64,000 bases of DNA, from positions 23,931,973 through 23,995,972 of the forward strand of contig NC_090185.1 of assembly GCF_024679245.1 (NCBI RefSeq), in the 5' to 3' direction. The notes beneath the pieces were generated by a model. It made no database searches, was not told the origin of the DNA, and was given only the letters and a program-made list of their open reading frames with translations. This document shows, piece after piece, positions 35,101 through 64,000 of this stretch (position 1 is its first letter; the number at the start of each line of letters is the position of its first letter). The DNA is from Pseudorasbora parva (lineage: Eukaryota > Chordata > Actinopteri > Cypriniformes > Gobionidae). The translations under genes were made by a program, and so were the position numbers.

Positions 35101-36978
35101 TTGGGCAGTTTAACAGGACAAATAAGGGACACAAAAACAACCATCACAAAACAAAAAAACAGCCGTGGATCATCTAGGTAACAACACCCAGTATTAAGAA
35201 TCAAGGGTAGATACACTTATATACGGACTTGTCTTGTGGACTAGGTAAACATCTTTTATGTAAAATATCTTATTCAGTTCAGTACACATTTCGTATGATG
35301 TCTTATTTTGTTAAAAAATATTTTCACAGATTCTGCATAAACCTTTGAACAAGACTAACAAACAATAGGTGATCACTTAACAGCTTGGTTATCTAATCAC
35401 AAAGCAGGATTAAATTGAGCTGTAAAAAACTTAAGCAAGTGAATCATTTACCCGTGATATTTTAAATCAGGCGTCCTTTGCTCATCACGGTCAGAGAGGA
35501 AAAGCAAGATCGGCTTCATTGTGGTACTGCTGCCATCCACCTTTCTCATCAACACTTCCTGAAGCTCAGACACACTGGGTTTCGACCCTAAAATGTAACT
35601 GACAGAGTTAAAATGCATCATGTGAAAGGATTCAAAGGAGTAGTCTATTTTTATAATGAAAAGCTCACCGTTTTCATCCTTCCATGTCTCAACTGTTACA
35701 CTCAGCTTGAGGTGAACGTGGGCATGACTGTGTAGTCCTGTAAGGATCAGGAAACGTGTGGCCTCAGAAATGCAAACCATCTGAAAGTCAAACAACAAGA
35801 GAAAACACAAAATCATAAGCATAAAATCGAAGCCACGGTGCAGTGGGTAGCACATCCTACTTTGACAAGTTTGATTCTCATTCCAATAGGAGTTCAAATC
35901 TGTTCATTCTCTGCCATCAGTCAATAAATTGTCAGAAATATAAAAATAACCTGTGAATTTGGATGGATGGAATGACTGTTGAATCTCAATCTCAAACCGT
36001 CTCCTTTAATGGAATCCACATTGAACAGGAGCATCACAGAGTTGGTCGGTTGGGCATTCCTTGGAAACGCGAGGGTTAAAGTCACCTCTCCCTCTTTCTC
36101 AGAATCCCAAATATCTACTAAAAAAGTAACCACAACTCAACTAATGGCATCAAACGGACAAGCATCAAACTAAAACCTGGATATCAAATGTAAGGATCCA
36201 AGAAAAATCGATTTACCTTTTGATGCATACACCTTCTTGAGGCCGTTTCGGTTTTGTTGCACACTCTGAACTAGACGCGAAACCGGCAAGCCTGGAGTTC
36301 CGGGCGAACATATTCCTATGTGCTGGAACTCAATCCTCCCTAGGTCACTCTCTCTGTCGAGGGCTGACAGGAATTCATTTAGAGCACAACTGTGAGCTTG
36401 TTGCCCTTTATCACTTGGTATGTCTTCAGTGGCTTGTGCTGACTGGGAAGGTGGGCCAATTGGCTGTTCTTTGACTTCTTGCTCATCTCCATTCAATCCT
36501 GTTGGTCATTTAGACAACCATTCATGGACCGAAAAAGTGTCATCGAAAGTTATCCTTTGGAGAATTAAGCAACACCCAATCCTGCTCGTGGAGGGCCACT
36601 TTCCAGCAGCTAATCAAAGTCTTTAGGATCACTAGGATAACTTCAAGGCAAGTGTTTAGAATGTGAACTATGCAGGAATGTGGCCCTCTGGAAGCAGGAC
36701 TGGACATCCTTGTGTTCCTCAAATTTGTCATATGGTTCCTACACCCCTGGAACCACTTCAAAAAATCATCAAACTATTAACACAATCACATCTAAAGGTA
36801 CAAGCTATTGCTTTAGCAGGTTCATTGATCTGTCAGAAAATGCAAAACAACGCCAAAGGGACTGACCTGATAGCCGAGTGTCTTCCGGGATGTTGTCCTG
36901 CTCCTCGTGTCCCACCGTGGCACAATATGACCCAGTCGCCACAGTCAGCATCAGCCAAAATCTTGCCTGGAAAAGCAT
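32199..36978 (-). CDS. amh: Anti-Mullerian hormone
   Basis: Secreted TGF-beta-family hormone that restrains germ-cell proliferation and steroidogenesis in the gonad. Seven exons: 36867-36978, 36217-36498, 35951-36114, 35669-35780, 35452-35587, 34107-34537, 32199-32620. They sum to 1659 bases (552 residues), close to the zebrafish protein length. A signal peptide opens exon 1 (MLFQARFWLMLTVATGSYCA). The N-terminal prodomain fills exons 1-6. A dibasic RTQR site near residue 446 is the likely cleavage point. The C-terminal cystine-knot domain (about 461-552) has CRLHSLTVSLRKFF, NNCEGACGFP, LCCVPVDYEDLC and ends NMVATKCECR, aligning with human NMVATECGCR. The domain has eight cysteines; the extra one is in YEDLC. 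Introns carry two transposon relics. I see no frame break, so the gene should be functional. Confidence 0.96.
33190..33687. mobile_element. TTAA-type element in amh last intron (relative of 38684-39988)
   Basis: The right half shares CAAAATATATAACA and the TTTTGTCCCTTTAA end with the element at 38684-39988 (there TTGTGCCTTTAA). About 33290-33350 (CGCTTTTCCGGTCATGAGTATG) resembles about 38490-38515. The left boundary is not resolved. Confidence 0.45.
33692..33963. mobile_element. TTAA-type element in amh last intron
   Basis: Left end AGGGACAAATCACCCCAAAA and right end TTTTTGGGTGAACGATCCCT are inverted copies of the AGGGNNAGTTCACCC family. The left TTAA (33688-33691) is intact; the right one has decayed to TTTA. 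It abuts the preceding element and shares its TTAA. Confidence 0.65.
34600..35110. mobile_element. Palindromic MITE in amh intron 5
   Basis: A long imperfect hairpin: GCATTCACTGATGCTCCAGA at about 34721 is inverted at about 34945-34965 (CTGGAGCATCAGTGAATG). The outer arms also pair (about 34650-34690 with about 34985-35030, around AGATCCATCTTTTCACA). No coding. The same family occurs at about 11890-12260. Confidence 0.7.
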
Positions 36979-38683
36979 CTTCTCTCATTCATTCACAGAG
37001 AAATCCAACACTTGTTTTGGGGTGGGTCAGCAGCAGGGATGTGTTTTATACACACCTCCTCCTGCTGTCCTGAAATCAGCCAGCCTGCCAAGAAAGCGCG
37101 TCCTTGGAGCATCGGGGGGTATTCAAAGCATGCAAGTCAACGTGTGAATTTCAAGGGATAGTGAATGGACATCACATGCCTCTGAGGCTTTGATAAAATG
37201 GAGGAGGAACTTATCCAGACAATGGAATACTGTGTAGATACAGGGACAGCGGTAGTAGCGGATAGCAGTTTGATCCTCCTTGTTCACAAATTGCAACAAA
37301 GTTCTATTCTTAAATTTGTACAGCCCTTACCTTATTTAATTCCCAAGGGATGCAGTAAAACTTCCCAGAGTGACACCTTCAGGCACATTTTTGCTACCCA
37401 CATTGTAAGTATCCACATTGTAAGTATGTAACGTATCAATAAACTTAAACTATGTATGGTAAACTCTCGACAGATTCACATTAACCACTTCTCCAGTGCG
37501 TGGTACGACTCAGCACAACTCGAATCTTTACTTTGGCTCGGGTTTCTTTTCCACTGCAGTTTAGAACCGCTTAAAAATATGTGGGATTATAGACTGATCG
37601 TTAGGCCGGGGACACACTGCAAGGGTGCCGTGAGCGTCTCGGCTGCGTGGCGTGTCTGTTTTTATTTCGGCTCCCATATTAACTGGTTAGAGCTTGCATA
37701 CTGCCTGCGACACACGCGCGGTCCGAGCCGCGCGGAAAACGCGTGCATGCTTCAAATAGAAGAGACGCCTATTTTACACGCGAGTGTGTTGGAAGTGTTT
37801 CTAGGCAAAATAGCATAGGAAAAGATGTTTTTATGCCATTTTGACACGAATACATATTAATAAATGACATTTTCATGTTTGAAAGTCTGTAGGTTAATAT
37901 AAATGCAGATATAGGCCTAATTGTAATAATAAAAAACAACATAATTATCAATTTTGAAATATTAAACCTTTCAATATAGAACGAAATATTGTGTAGCCTA
38001 TTTTGCCGTCAATGCCATAGATATGTGGTCAATAGGCTACTGCCGACTTTGTCTTTGCTGTATCAATAGGCAATATATTTATATTTAACATGAAGTATAG
38101 GGCTTCCCTGTACATTAATAGCAGCAGCAGCGCCGCGTTAGACACGCTTCTGGTGTGCAAAGACAGAGAAAACGCCACGCAGCCGCCCCGCGGCACCGCC
38201 AATTTTGAAAACAAATGACACCGCTGTACTTGTTGCTGACTACTTAAATCTAGCAGGTTTGATGAATTGTGTCACAAATCCAATGGCGCTGGTAGTGATG
38301 ATTCTCTCTGACCAATCAGTGATCTGCAGTGTTTACTTGTCACATTTTCTCATCATCTCGCTTGGAACCTCACTTGAGGTGGTACTAAAAAAAAGTACCA
38401 GGTACTGTACACAGTGGAAACCTATTCAAAAAAAGCGTACCTTGATGATGCTTTGATTCTGCGGACCTTTATTATGCCACAGACGACCGCTTCCGCTTCT
38501 TCCGGTCATGTGTATGTGGGGCAGCGCATCAATGTTTTATCCATTTGAGTGCGCTGAAACTTGTGTTACTACTGCGGTTACTATGAGACACGCTGCACAC
38601 CGCAGTAATTTAGATCAATGGTAAAACATGGTACTTGAATTAACACTTAAACAATAAGACTGTGTTGAGCTACATAACATTAA
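36979..38683. other. amh upstream region with nested repeats
   Basis: Should include the amh promoter just above 36978; no TATA box stands out. At about 37595-38215 an inverted arrangement places GGCTGCGTGGCGTG (near 37640) opposite CACGCCACGCAGCC-like sequence (near 38172) and GGGTGCCG opposite CGGCACCG, so this is a palindromic DNA element. It appears to sit inside another whose ends contain TGGTACGACTC (37501) and GGTGGTACTAAAAA (38380). No gene seen. Confidence 0.45.
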
Positions 38684-39988
38684 AGCCGCACTTGGCTACT
38701 TTTGCTGTCGGGGTCCCCCTACAGTTTGGAAAAAATAATGGCCTCAACTACTGTCGTAAGATCTGTCATCCTACAACAGGGGATGCCATCGCGCGTGCAT
38801 TTGTTGACATGACAACCCTGATAGCCCTAAACTAGTGATGCGTGGGTCGTCTCATAGCCCGCGGACCCCGTATGTCTATTTAATGGTCGCGGGTGCGCGG
38901 CGGGTTGTAAAAATATATACAGTGGTGCGGTGCGGGCCAAATAACTTCATAAAAGTGGCGCCGCGGGTCGGTGCAGCACTAACAGTTCCCCTGAACACTG
39001 CAAGAGGAGTTCAGAGTTCTTCTGGCGTCGCGTGTGAAATGTCTTCATCCCAGGTAACGTTACAGTCAGTGGCATGTTTCAGCATGTCATATGAATATAA
39101 TTTCACGGGTTTTATTTTTTTTCAAACGCCAAATAATCACGATGCTCACGTTTACAAGCCAGCGTCATTATAGTAGTCTATTGGTTACCGTTTTACAGAA
39201 TCTATATGATACTTCAGTTCAATGTTTGAGTGGTAGCTCACCGTAACAAGCATGACAGCATCGGTCGGGCACGCCTCCTTCAGCTCACGCCGACGAGCAA
39301 ACGCTGGTCACATGTTGATTCTCGTCCTGCCTTTAATCCCATCACTTTTTCGTTTCCTCTTATTGCTTTCCTCCAACAAAACCTTTTCTTTCTTATTTGT
39401 CTCTGCTGCTTCGGACATGACTATATTATTCGACGAACAAAGTTGGGCTCGCACGTCCGATTTTAAGGAAGTGTGTGTTGGTGGAAGTGACGTATATGCC
39501 GTAAAGCAGTCGAATTTTGTAGTTCTTTTTGTTCTCGGGTTACTACCCGAAACCCGAAGTTTAAAAGTACGATTAAAAACGATACAGACCCCATCAGGCT
39601 ATGGCAGACGTGTCATTCAACCTATTGTAAGTCGATTTATCATCACAACAGTCTTAAAAAATATATTATGAAGGTTGAAAAGTTACCTAGTGCTGCTTTA
39701 ACGATTAGTTTTCTGTCAATGAATGTATCCAAACAGTTGCTCATCTATCTAAAACAATATATTAAAGCATCTTTGGTGTTTATTCTACAAAATATCAAGG
39801 GTAAAGCGGGTGTAAGGTCATTGAAAGGCGACGCACAGTCCGTGTCCTGGTAAAAATGGCTTATTTCTCTGGATTTAAACATTACTGTAAACATTTTGGA
39901 TAGTGCAAGTACATAAGTCAACAAAATATATAACATTGTTCAACTGGTTTTTGGACATTTCAATCTAAAAAAATCTCATATTGTGCCT
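38684..39988. mobile_element. TTAA-flanked element, AGCCGCAC ends
   Basis: Begins AGCCGCAC after TTAA (38680-38683) and ends GTGCCT before TTAA (39989-39992). The centre (about 38833-39560) seems to be a second insertion starting TAGTGATGCGTGGGTCG, rich in CGGGT/ACCCG motifs. Frames inside lack recognisable domains. It lies between amh and dot1l. Confidence 0.55.
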
Positions 39989-39992
39989 TTAA

Positions 39993-41885
39993 AAGCAAAA
40001 GGCTCTTTTATTAAAAAGTGCTTAAGACTGATTTGGTCAAATTAGCGATTGTCAGAGGAACAGCAACAAAAGTCCTCTTGTTACTCCTAGAAGACACAGC
40101 TGCACATGTTTTCCAGACTTTCAAGGTCCCTCTAGTGCTGGTGTGATACATGCTTGACCAGTCCCAAGAGATAAGCCAGGTATCTTTTAGCCAAAAGAAT
40201 GGCTGAGAACAGGAACAAATCGCAGAGGACGAAACGCTAGATAGTTTACCATATCTGGAATTCTTGATGAAAGTACAAGGGGTATTTCTTTAATGGTTAC
40301 AACCGTACTCTGTTTTTTTATTATGCGTGATAACTTTTTACAGAACTCAAACATTGTATCTTAAAATTTGTAATTTCTGATTATATACTGGAACATCAAT
40401 TTGCAAGTGCTGTACCACGATGAACATTTCTTGAGACTAATTTAGGTGTTTTGCAAGCACACAAAAGAGCACAAGGTACATTTCTTTTCTTTTCTTTTAT
40501 TTGAGTTCAGTAATCTTCATTGTATACCAATACCATTGCATTCTTTTCAAATTATATTCAACCAGTATCATCTTTAATTGCAACCACAGAACATTAATAA
40601 ACGGTCACCTGAAATCACCTGCATTGCCTCTGATTAGTTTAAAAATGAGTTGTGATTGTTTTATTGCTAATTACCTTTGCCAGCTGGACATAAATCTTTA
40701 TACACTATGCAAGCAAGGCAATGAATAAATTTTTTTTTTTTTATCAAACTTGAGCTTTTATTACACACACTTTATTAACAAAAAGTTGAGATTTAAAACC
40801 TTACCAACTGAATTAGTTTTTATTAAAAGCACCACAAATCTGACAACTCTTAAGAGTTTGCCGTGATATTTCTGCTGAACAATGAAAAAAAAAAACCTGC
40901 AAATAGGAATGCATACATTTCAAAATCCTTCTAATAACAAATTACGACCTTGACTGTGGTGGAAATTTCTATCACAGGTAACTAATGCGCAGTAAAGCAA
41001 ATTTACTCTCATTTATATCCGCTAGAAAGACATTCCCTTTTAATATGCAAAACTATTAAAGCCAGAACTGACGTTCCTGAGACACTAGACAAACCTATGA
41101 GAATTTACATATTTAGACATTTAAATGTACATATTCAAAACATATTTGTTAATCTATTTATAACATGCGAAAAGACCGGAGTTGCCTTTCGCAAAGCGCA
41201 ACCTCATACAAGTACCTGAGAAAAAGCAACATCAAGAATCACGATCGGTTATCCTTTTAAATAGTCTAACATCGAGTTCCCAACAGGAGACAGCGTCAAA
41301 AACGGACAAGAGTTAAAATGAGACGTCACAAAGTAAAACAAGCAAAGCTTGCATTGACGTTTATTAGATGTTTACCCCTCGCAATGCGAGGGGCACATGA
41401 ATTTCATAGCTGCATTTTCCTTGTTTAAAGTGTAGGAGATCACCATACTGTTCTAAAGAGTATCCAAATGCTCAGGATTATGAAATCATAATTGATAAAC
41501 AGTCGCAGATATCAAAACACAAATTGGCCAATAAAACAGGTAACATTAACATTGACTATTAATTACAACACAAAAAAAATAAAAAATACCCTCAGTGCTG
41601 GTAACAATTAATTTATTTACTGGTCAATATCCTATTTCATCAAAAAGAGAGACCATTTACACAATTTTTTTTTAATTAAAATTTTTATATTATCATACAC
41701 CATAGTCTATTGAACAGCATTCTGACTAAAGCTTCTGTGAGGTTGGTTTTTCCTTGAGCACACACTTGAGCAACAAAACACACGATAAAAGGAAATAAGG
41801 ACGTAAAACAATGAGAAAGTCCACTCCTGCTTTGTCTTCAAGTTAGCGATGTGGCACGCCAATGACTATTTTGAACACGCTGAAA
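39993..41885. other. Intergenic, between amh and dot1l
   Basis: AT-rich and without supported genes. A 19-base hairpin CCCCTCGCA-A-TGCGAGGGG lies at 41375-41393. Part of this stretch could belong to a long dot1l 3' untranslated region, but no decisive polyadenylation site was found. Confidence 0.35.
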
Positions 41886-41890
41886 TAGCT

Positions 41891-42179
41891 AGTGATTGAC
41901 CGATATATCGGGCAGGCGAATGTACAAAATTTCCTCCGCACGATAAAAAGTCAATGGGGTCCAAACTTTGGACCCCATTGACTTTTACAGTATGGACGAA
42001 AACACATTTTTCAAAATATCTTGTGTTCCGCAAACAAACAAAACGTTGATTTTTGTGCGAACCATTCATATTATTCACCAAATATACGTCACTATTAATC
42101 GGCCACTGGCCAGTCTGTTGTCTAGACATGCTATTAATTATTCCAAAAGTCGTTGGAAAACCCATATCGGTCGACCACT
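41891..42179. mobile_element. Short hAT-like MITE with perfect internal hairpin
   Basis: Ends are inverted: CTAGTGATTGACCGATAT at the left and ATATCGGTCGACCACTAG at the right. Inside, 41946-41986 is a perfect hairpin: two 20-base arms (left arm AAAAGTCAATGGGGTCCAAA) separated by one base. Short frames on both strands are by-products of the symmetry. Confidence 0.6.
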
Positions 42180-45100
42180 AGTACTAGGCCACTGACGATG
42201 ACGAAACACTAGCCATCTCTACAATCAGTCACATCAGAACAACTTCACATCACCACGATATTTAATAGGCTCAAACTCTAGGTTACACGACACACTCTAG
42301 GACAGGCTTTGATAGTGGATTGTAAGTTTTGGTACGGGCAAAATTGGTCTGTTTGACATCCGTGTGTACAGCAGCGGCAGTTTGTGTAAGATGAAGCCGT
42401 TACATTGCGAAGAGAACAACGATTTTAAGAAACAGCACCGAGCCGTCCGGGCCCAAGTTGGTAGGCAAATAGGCTTAGCACACTTTCTCCTTACGAGAAA
42501 CTAAAATCTTAAGGAAATAAACGCCATATGGCACCAGTTTGCCAAACGCTAATTCACTACCTGTCACACAGGTCGATTTCAGAGCACCATTTGAAGTAAA
42601 TACTTGTCCTATAAATTATCGTCCTATAAAGTTCTGCAATGTACTTTCATGTTAGATTAAGACCAAAAGGTGTTTCTTCTATATAAAAACGACACAAGCA
42701 AGGGTTGCTTCGTGCTGGGCGCCAAATAATTATAAATATAGGAAAAATAAATGCCGCAAGGCTCGAAAACATCCCTGTGTTAAAAGAAGCACCAAAAATC
42801 TTTATTAATATCTTTTTTTGTTGTTGTTGATGATGATCTTAATATAAATAAGCAGTCTAAAGTCGTACAGATTGTAGCACCATGTTTTTTTTTTTAGACT
42901 GCGAGTCAAGTACATACACTTTTTGCACACGTCGTGCTCTGCTCTGATACAATCGAAGAGCAATCACACACCCAATTTTTTTTTTTTTAAAGATAAATGA
43001 TAAATAACCCAAATTATATACACAATTATACAGGTCTTGGAGAGACCGCCATTCACAGTACAAGAAAAAACACACAAAAGAATAAAAAAGAAACATAAGG
43101 ATGAGTTGAAGTTCCCCAGTAGTTTTGCTGTCGTTTTGTGTTCTTGTGTTTTCCCAGTGTGTGTACATCTTTTAATCAGTGTGTATGTTTGTTTGTATGT
43201 GCGAGCGATTGTACAGATTGCGGAAAGCACCACGACAACATCGTAATTTTGTAATCCGAAAGAAAACAACGAAATCTGCGAGGAAAAAGGTTCAGCACCG
43301 GATTCACCTGAATAAGCCTGTACCGCGCAAGACGCCGTGCCCCGATTGAACGAAATATGTGCATTTATTAAAGGTTCAGCAGTAACTGTAAGGAACGTGG
43401 AAGCTTGAATATTACAACAGGGTCCTAAACCAAACGGTAAACGTAGTGATTCAATAAGATCCGGTAGTTAAAGTAAGTCCTCGCACGTATTCGCTCGTTC
43501 TGTGGCTCCCTGCAGATCGTGTTGGAAAGTGTTTTCCTGGGAAGGTGCAACTGTGATTAATTTCTATACGTTATGATTTATTTTACACGCGAGTAAAATG
43601 AACATTTTTCTCCCTTTTGATTAATAAAAGCTTGCAAATTTTTAATTTTAAAAACATGCAGTCATAATATGTTTGTCATTAATATCTCCACAGGTAAATT
43701 ATCCAGTGTAAAAATAAAAATTGAATTTTATTAGAAGTGTATCTCATGAAGCCTGTCAAGAACACGGCCATATTTTACCCCAAAAACAAAAACTAATAAG
43801 AATATTTTAAATTGAAGCCTTTTTTTTGTAGTAACTTTATTTTCATGACTCTGTGATGCAAACTAATGTTATAGTTGCAATTTTTCGCTTATTTCAGCTT
43901 TCAATATTACTCCAATATTATTTCAGTTGCTAAGATTGCTGGATTTAATATGCAAATAAAACAAGAAAATACAAATACATAATTAAGATGAATTACCACA
44001 AAAAAATGTACATAATGTTTTTTTGCATTGTTGTAATTGGAATCCTGGGGAAATGTGCTTAACGTTTATGAAAAATTAAATGTTTATATATGGCTCTAAA
44101 ACTTGTGCAATGTAGAATTTTAAATTCTTCTTTTTGGGGTAAAACATCACTTGGAGACTCACTCTTATGCAGTCGGAGCTTGTGGTTTCCTACTTATTTA
44201 CCTTGTGTGGCAAACAACTCAAATGCCCAATACAAGGCGGCTACATGCTACAGAACAGATCATTGGTCGAAAACATGACTCGAATTTCTGAAATTGTGAC
44301 TGTAGCACAAGCTCAGGCTGGAAGAGTGAAATCCCTGCATGGGAATTGCATCCGACTCTGGAGGCTTAATGGAGTCCATCCGAATAGGAGTTGTCAATCA
44401 AAAAAGCCACATTTCTTTGATAACAGCAGCGAGGTTATAGAGATTCACAAGTCGTTTTTTTTTGTGTACGGCCCATTGAGACCGGACTGACTGAAAATCC
44501 TGACATTTAAGACACTTCCTGTGTCGTCGAGTACGAATCCATCGGGAGGCGGCTGCGAATTTAGTTAACCACCTATCAAGCGAGAACATGTTAAACTCAA
44601 TTATTGATGAATGAGAGTTAGCATCAGCCCAACATGATGCAACACGCCAAAAAACAAGGAAGCTGTATACCGTGTAAATGTGAGTATGATTCAGGGTGTG
44701 TGTGTGTGTGTGTTAAGCTGCACCTGTGATAAGTTCTGATACCCATGCCAGTTTAACAGTGGCGGCTTTAGCAAATGTTTGAGCACCGGTGAGCGAGTCG
44801 AGCCCATTGGTCCACACCTGTCCATTGCATAGGTTATGTTGGGTTGAGGTAGATTTCTTCAGTTACCTGTAACCAGTCGGGGTAAAATCCAGGAATTACA
44901 CATGGTGTGGACAGAGGTTTCATGAACATCAGGGCTCAACAATTTACACGTCTGGCAAACTTGCGCATTTGGATTGCGACTTTTAAACACTTTTTTTCCT
45001 TTTTTTAAATAAATTGTGTAGGAACGACTTGCTAGTAAACGTTTACAATGGGCTAAAAATGATATGCATATATTAAAACAGTAATAAATATTACATAAAA

Positions 45101-45487
45101 ATGTTATGAAAATTTTACTAAACATTTTTGCTGGATATGATAGCTTACAGTGCAAAATATGATTTATTGAATGTATGTATATGTATATATCTCAAAATAT
45201 CAAATGATTTCTTTATTATTTTTATATATATGCACACACATTATTAATGGATTCATATTTTAAATATAAAAAAATATATAATATAACAATTACATAATTG
45301 TATTTTAAGTATTATTTATGATATGATGATTATATTAAACAGTATTTTAATATTATCTATCTATCTCACTCTCTCTCTCTCTATATATATATAAATAAAT
45401 AATCGTTTAATATAATTAGTTATATCATAAATAATACTTAAAATAAATAATAATAAAAAATAAATCAATTTTATTATAATAAATCAA

Positions 45488-45575
<88 letters not shown>

Positions 45576-46215
45576 TATATGTATGTGTATTTTTTTGTGT
45601 GACAATTTCATAACATCAATCAATAAAACAAAATTGTATATTGTATTTGTATGTTTTGCACAATAAGCCATTATAATAATTTAGCAAAAATGTTTATAAA
45701 ATTATGTCACAGACTTGCATTATATAACATTCTCAACTACTATTTAATTGAATAGTAAAATATGTAAATTAATCATTTTAAAATTCCTTTTACAAGGGGA
45801 ATTTTTTTAAGGATTCCCCCACCAAAAGCTTACAAAAATAGATGTTAGTAATACATTTTGTGCATTGGTACTACATAAAATAAAACAAATTTCCGAAAAA
45901 CCCATTGTTGAGCCCTGAACATGTAATATTTCCAATAGACATTAATACAGAAAAAAGGGCAATACTGACATAAATATTCTAACAGCTGGTTTCTGAAACC
46001 ACAAGAACTCAGAACGCACAGGAAATGCAGCTACCAAAAAACAACAACAAAAAAACAAAAAAGCAGCAAAGCGTGTTGCCATTTCCATGCTAACACCACA
46101 TACCTTGTACGGACTCATAATAATATAGTTGGCAGAATGCAGTAGCTTCCCTGTATTTGTCTAGTAAGAGTCTCTTTCAATTTCATATCCCCCCTCCCCC
46201 ACCCCTGGACGCGTC
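42180..46215 (-). other. Probable dot1l 3' flank or 3' UTR with microsatellites
   Basis: Downstream of the dot1l stop on its strand. It contains a (TA)n tract of about 66 bases followed by (CA)n (45495-45574), a (TC)n/(TA)n patch (about 45367-45392) and a short (TG)n (44696-44713). Several minus-strand AATAAA hexamers occur (for example near 42799 and 45162), so the true 3' end cannot be chosen. No independent gene is supported; ORFs here are short and lack domains. Confidence 0.35.

Positions 46216-64000
<17,785 letters not shown>

Noticed and set aside
37456..37818. 120-codon frame upstream of amh
   Set aside because: Covers a palindromic repeat; no domain and no splice context.
39252..39671. 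139-codon plus-strand frame
   Set aside because: Inside nested repeat sequence (38684-39988); hydrophobic N-terminus but no family match or conserved motif.

Overview
This is vertebrate nuclear DNA from a teleost, most probably a cyprinid (zebrafish, carp or goldfish group). Evidence: split genes with GT-AG introns, AT-rich intergenic DNA, long microsatellites, and many non-autonomous DNA transposons typical of cyprinid genomes (8-bp-duplication hAT types, TTAA-flanked types, a decayed L2-type LINE).

The window holds a compact gene block matching human 19p13.3 in order and relative orientation. From high to low coordinate: dot1l (minus strand, 5' end outside the window, stop at 46216), amh (minus, 36978-32199), jsrp1-like (plus, about 29850-31764), oaz1 (minus, 29292-20870, with an intact programmed +1 frameshift site), peak3 (plus, 15905-18676), a single-exon C2CD4-family protein without its C2 domain (plus, 10225-11127), and a five-exon gene for a 187-residue protein I do not recognise (minus, 8433-5843). 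amh and jsrp1 converge, jsrp1 and oaz1 diverge, and oaz1 and peak3 converge. From memory this is the human arrangement AMH/JSRP1/OAZ1/PEAK3, with DOT1L and AMH on one strand.

I assembled exons by hand from splice sites. Reading phase closes across every junction for amh (552 aa), peak3 (602 aa), oaz1 (214 aa after the frameshift), the unknown gene (187 aa) and 25 exons of dot1l (about 1474 codons). The genes do unrelated jobs: histone H3K79 methylation (dot1l), a TGF-beta-family gonadal hormone (amh), muscle triad protein (jsrp1), polyamine feedback (oaz1) and pseudokinase scaffolding (peak3). The link between them is old synteny, not a pathway.

The rest is mostly repeats. 1-2881: broken Tc1/mariner transposase relic and unassigned DNA. 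2882-5293: four-deep nest of transposons. 11600-15300: microsatellites and palindromic elements. 18.7-20 kb: two TTAA-flanked elements. 22.2-29.2 kb: repeat-rich oaz1 intron 1. 37-46 kb: intergenic DNA with nested elements and possible dot1l 3' UTR. Introns of dot1l carry an L2 LINE interrupted by a hAT element, and a 1.4-kb TTAA-flanked element. No tRNA, rRNA, CRISPR or bacterial-type feature was seen. No wholly new system is evident. The best leads are the unknown 187-aa gene, the C2-less C2CD4 protein, the oaz1 recoding structure and the nested insertions.
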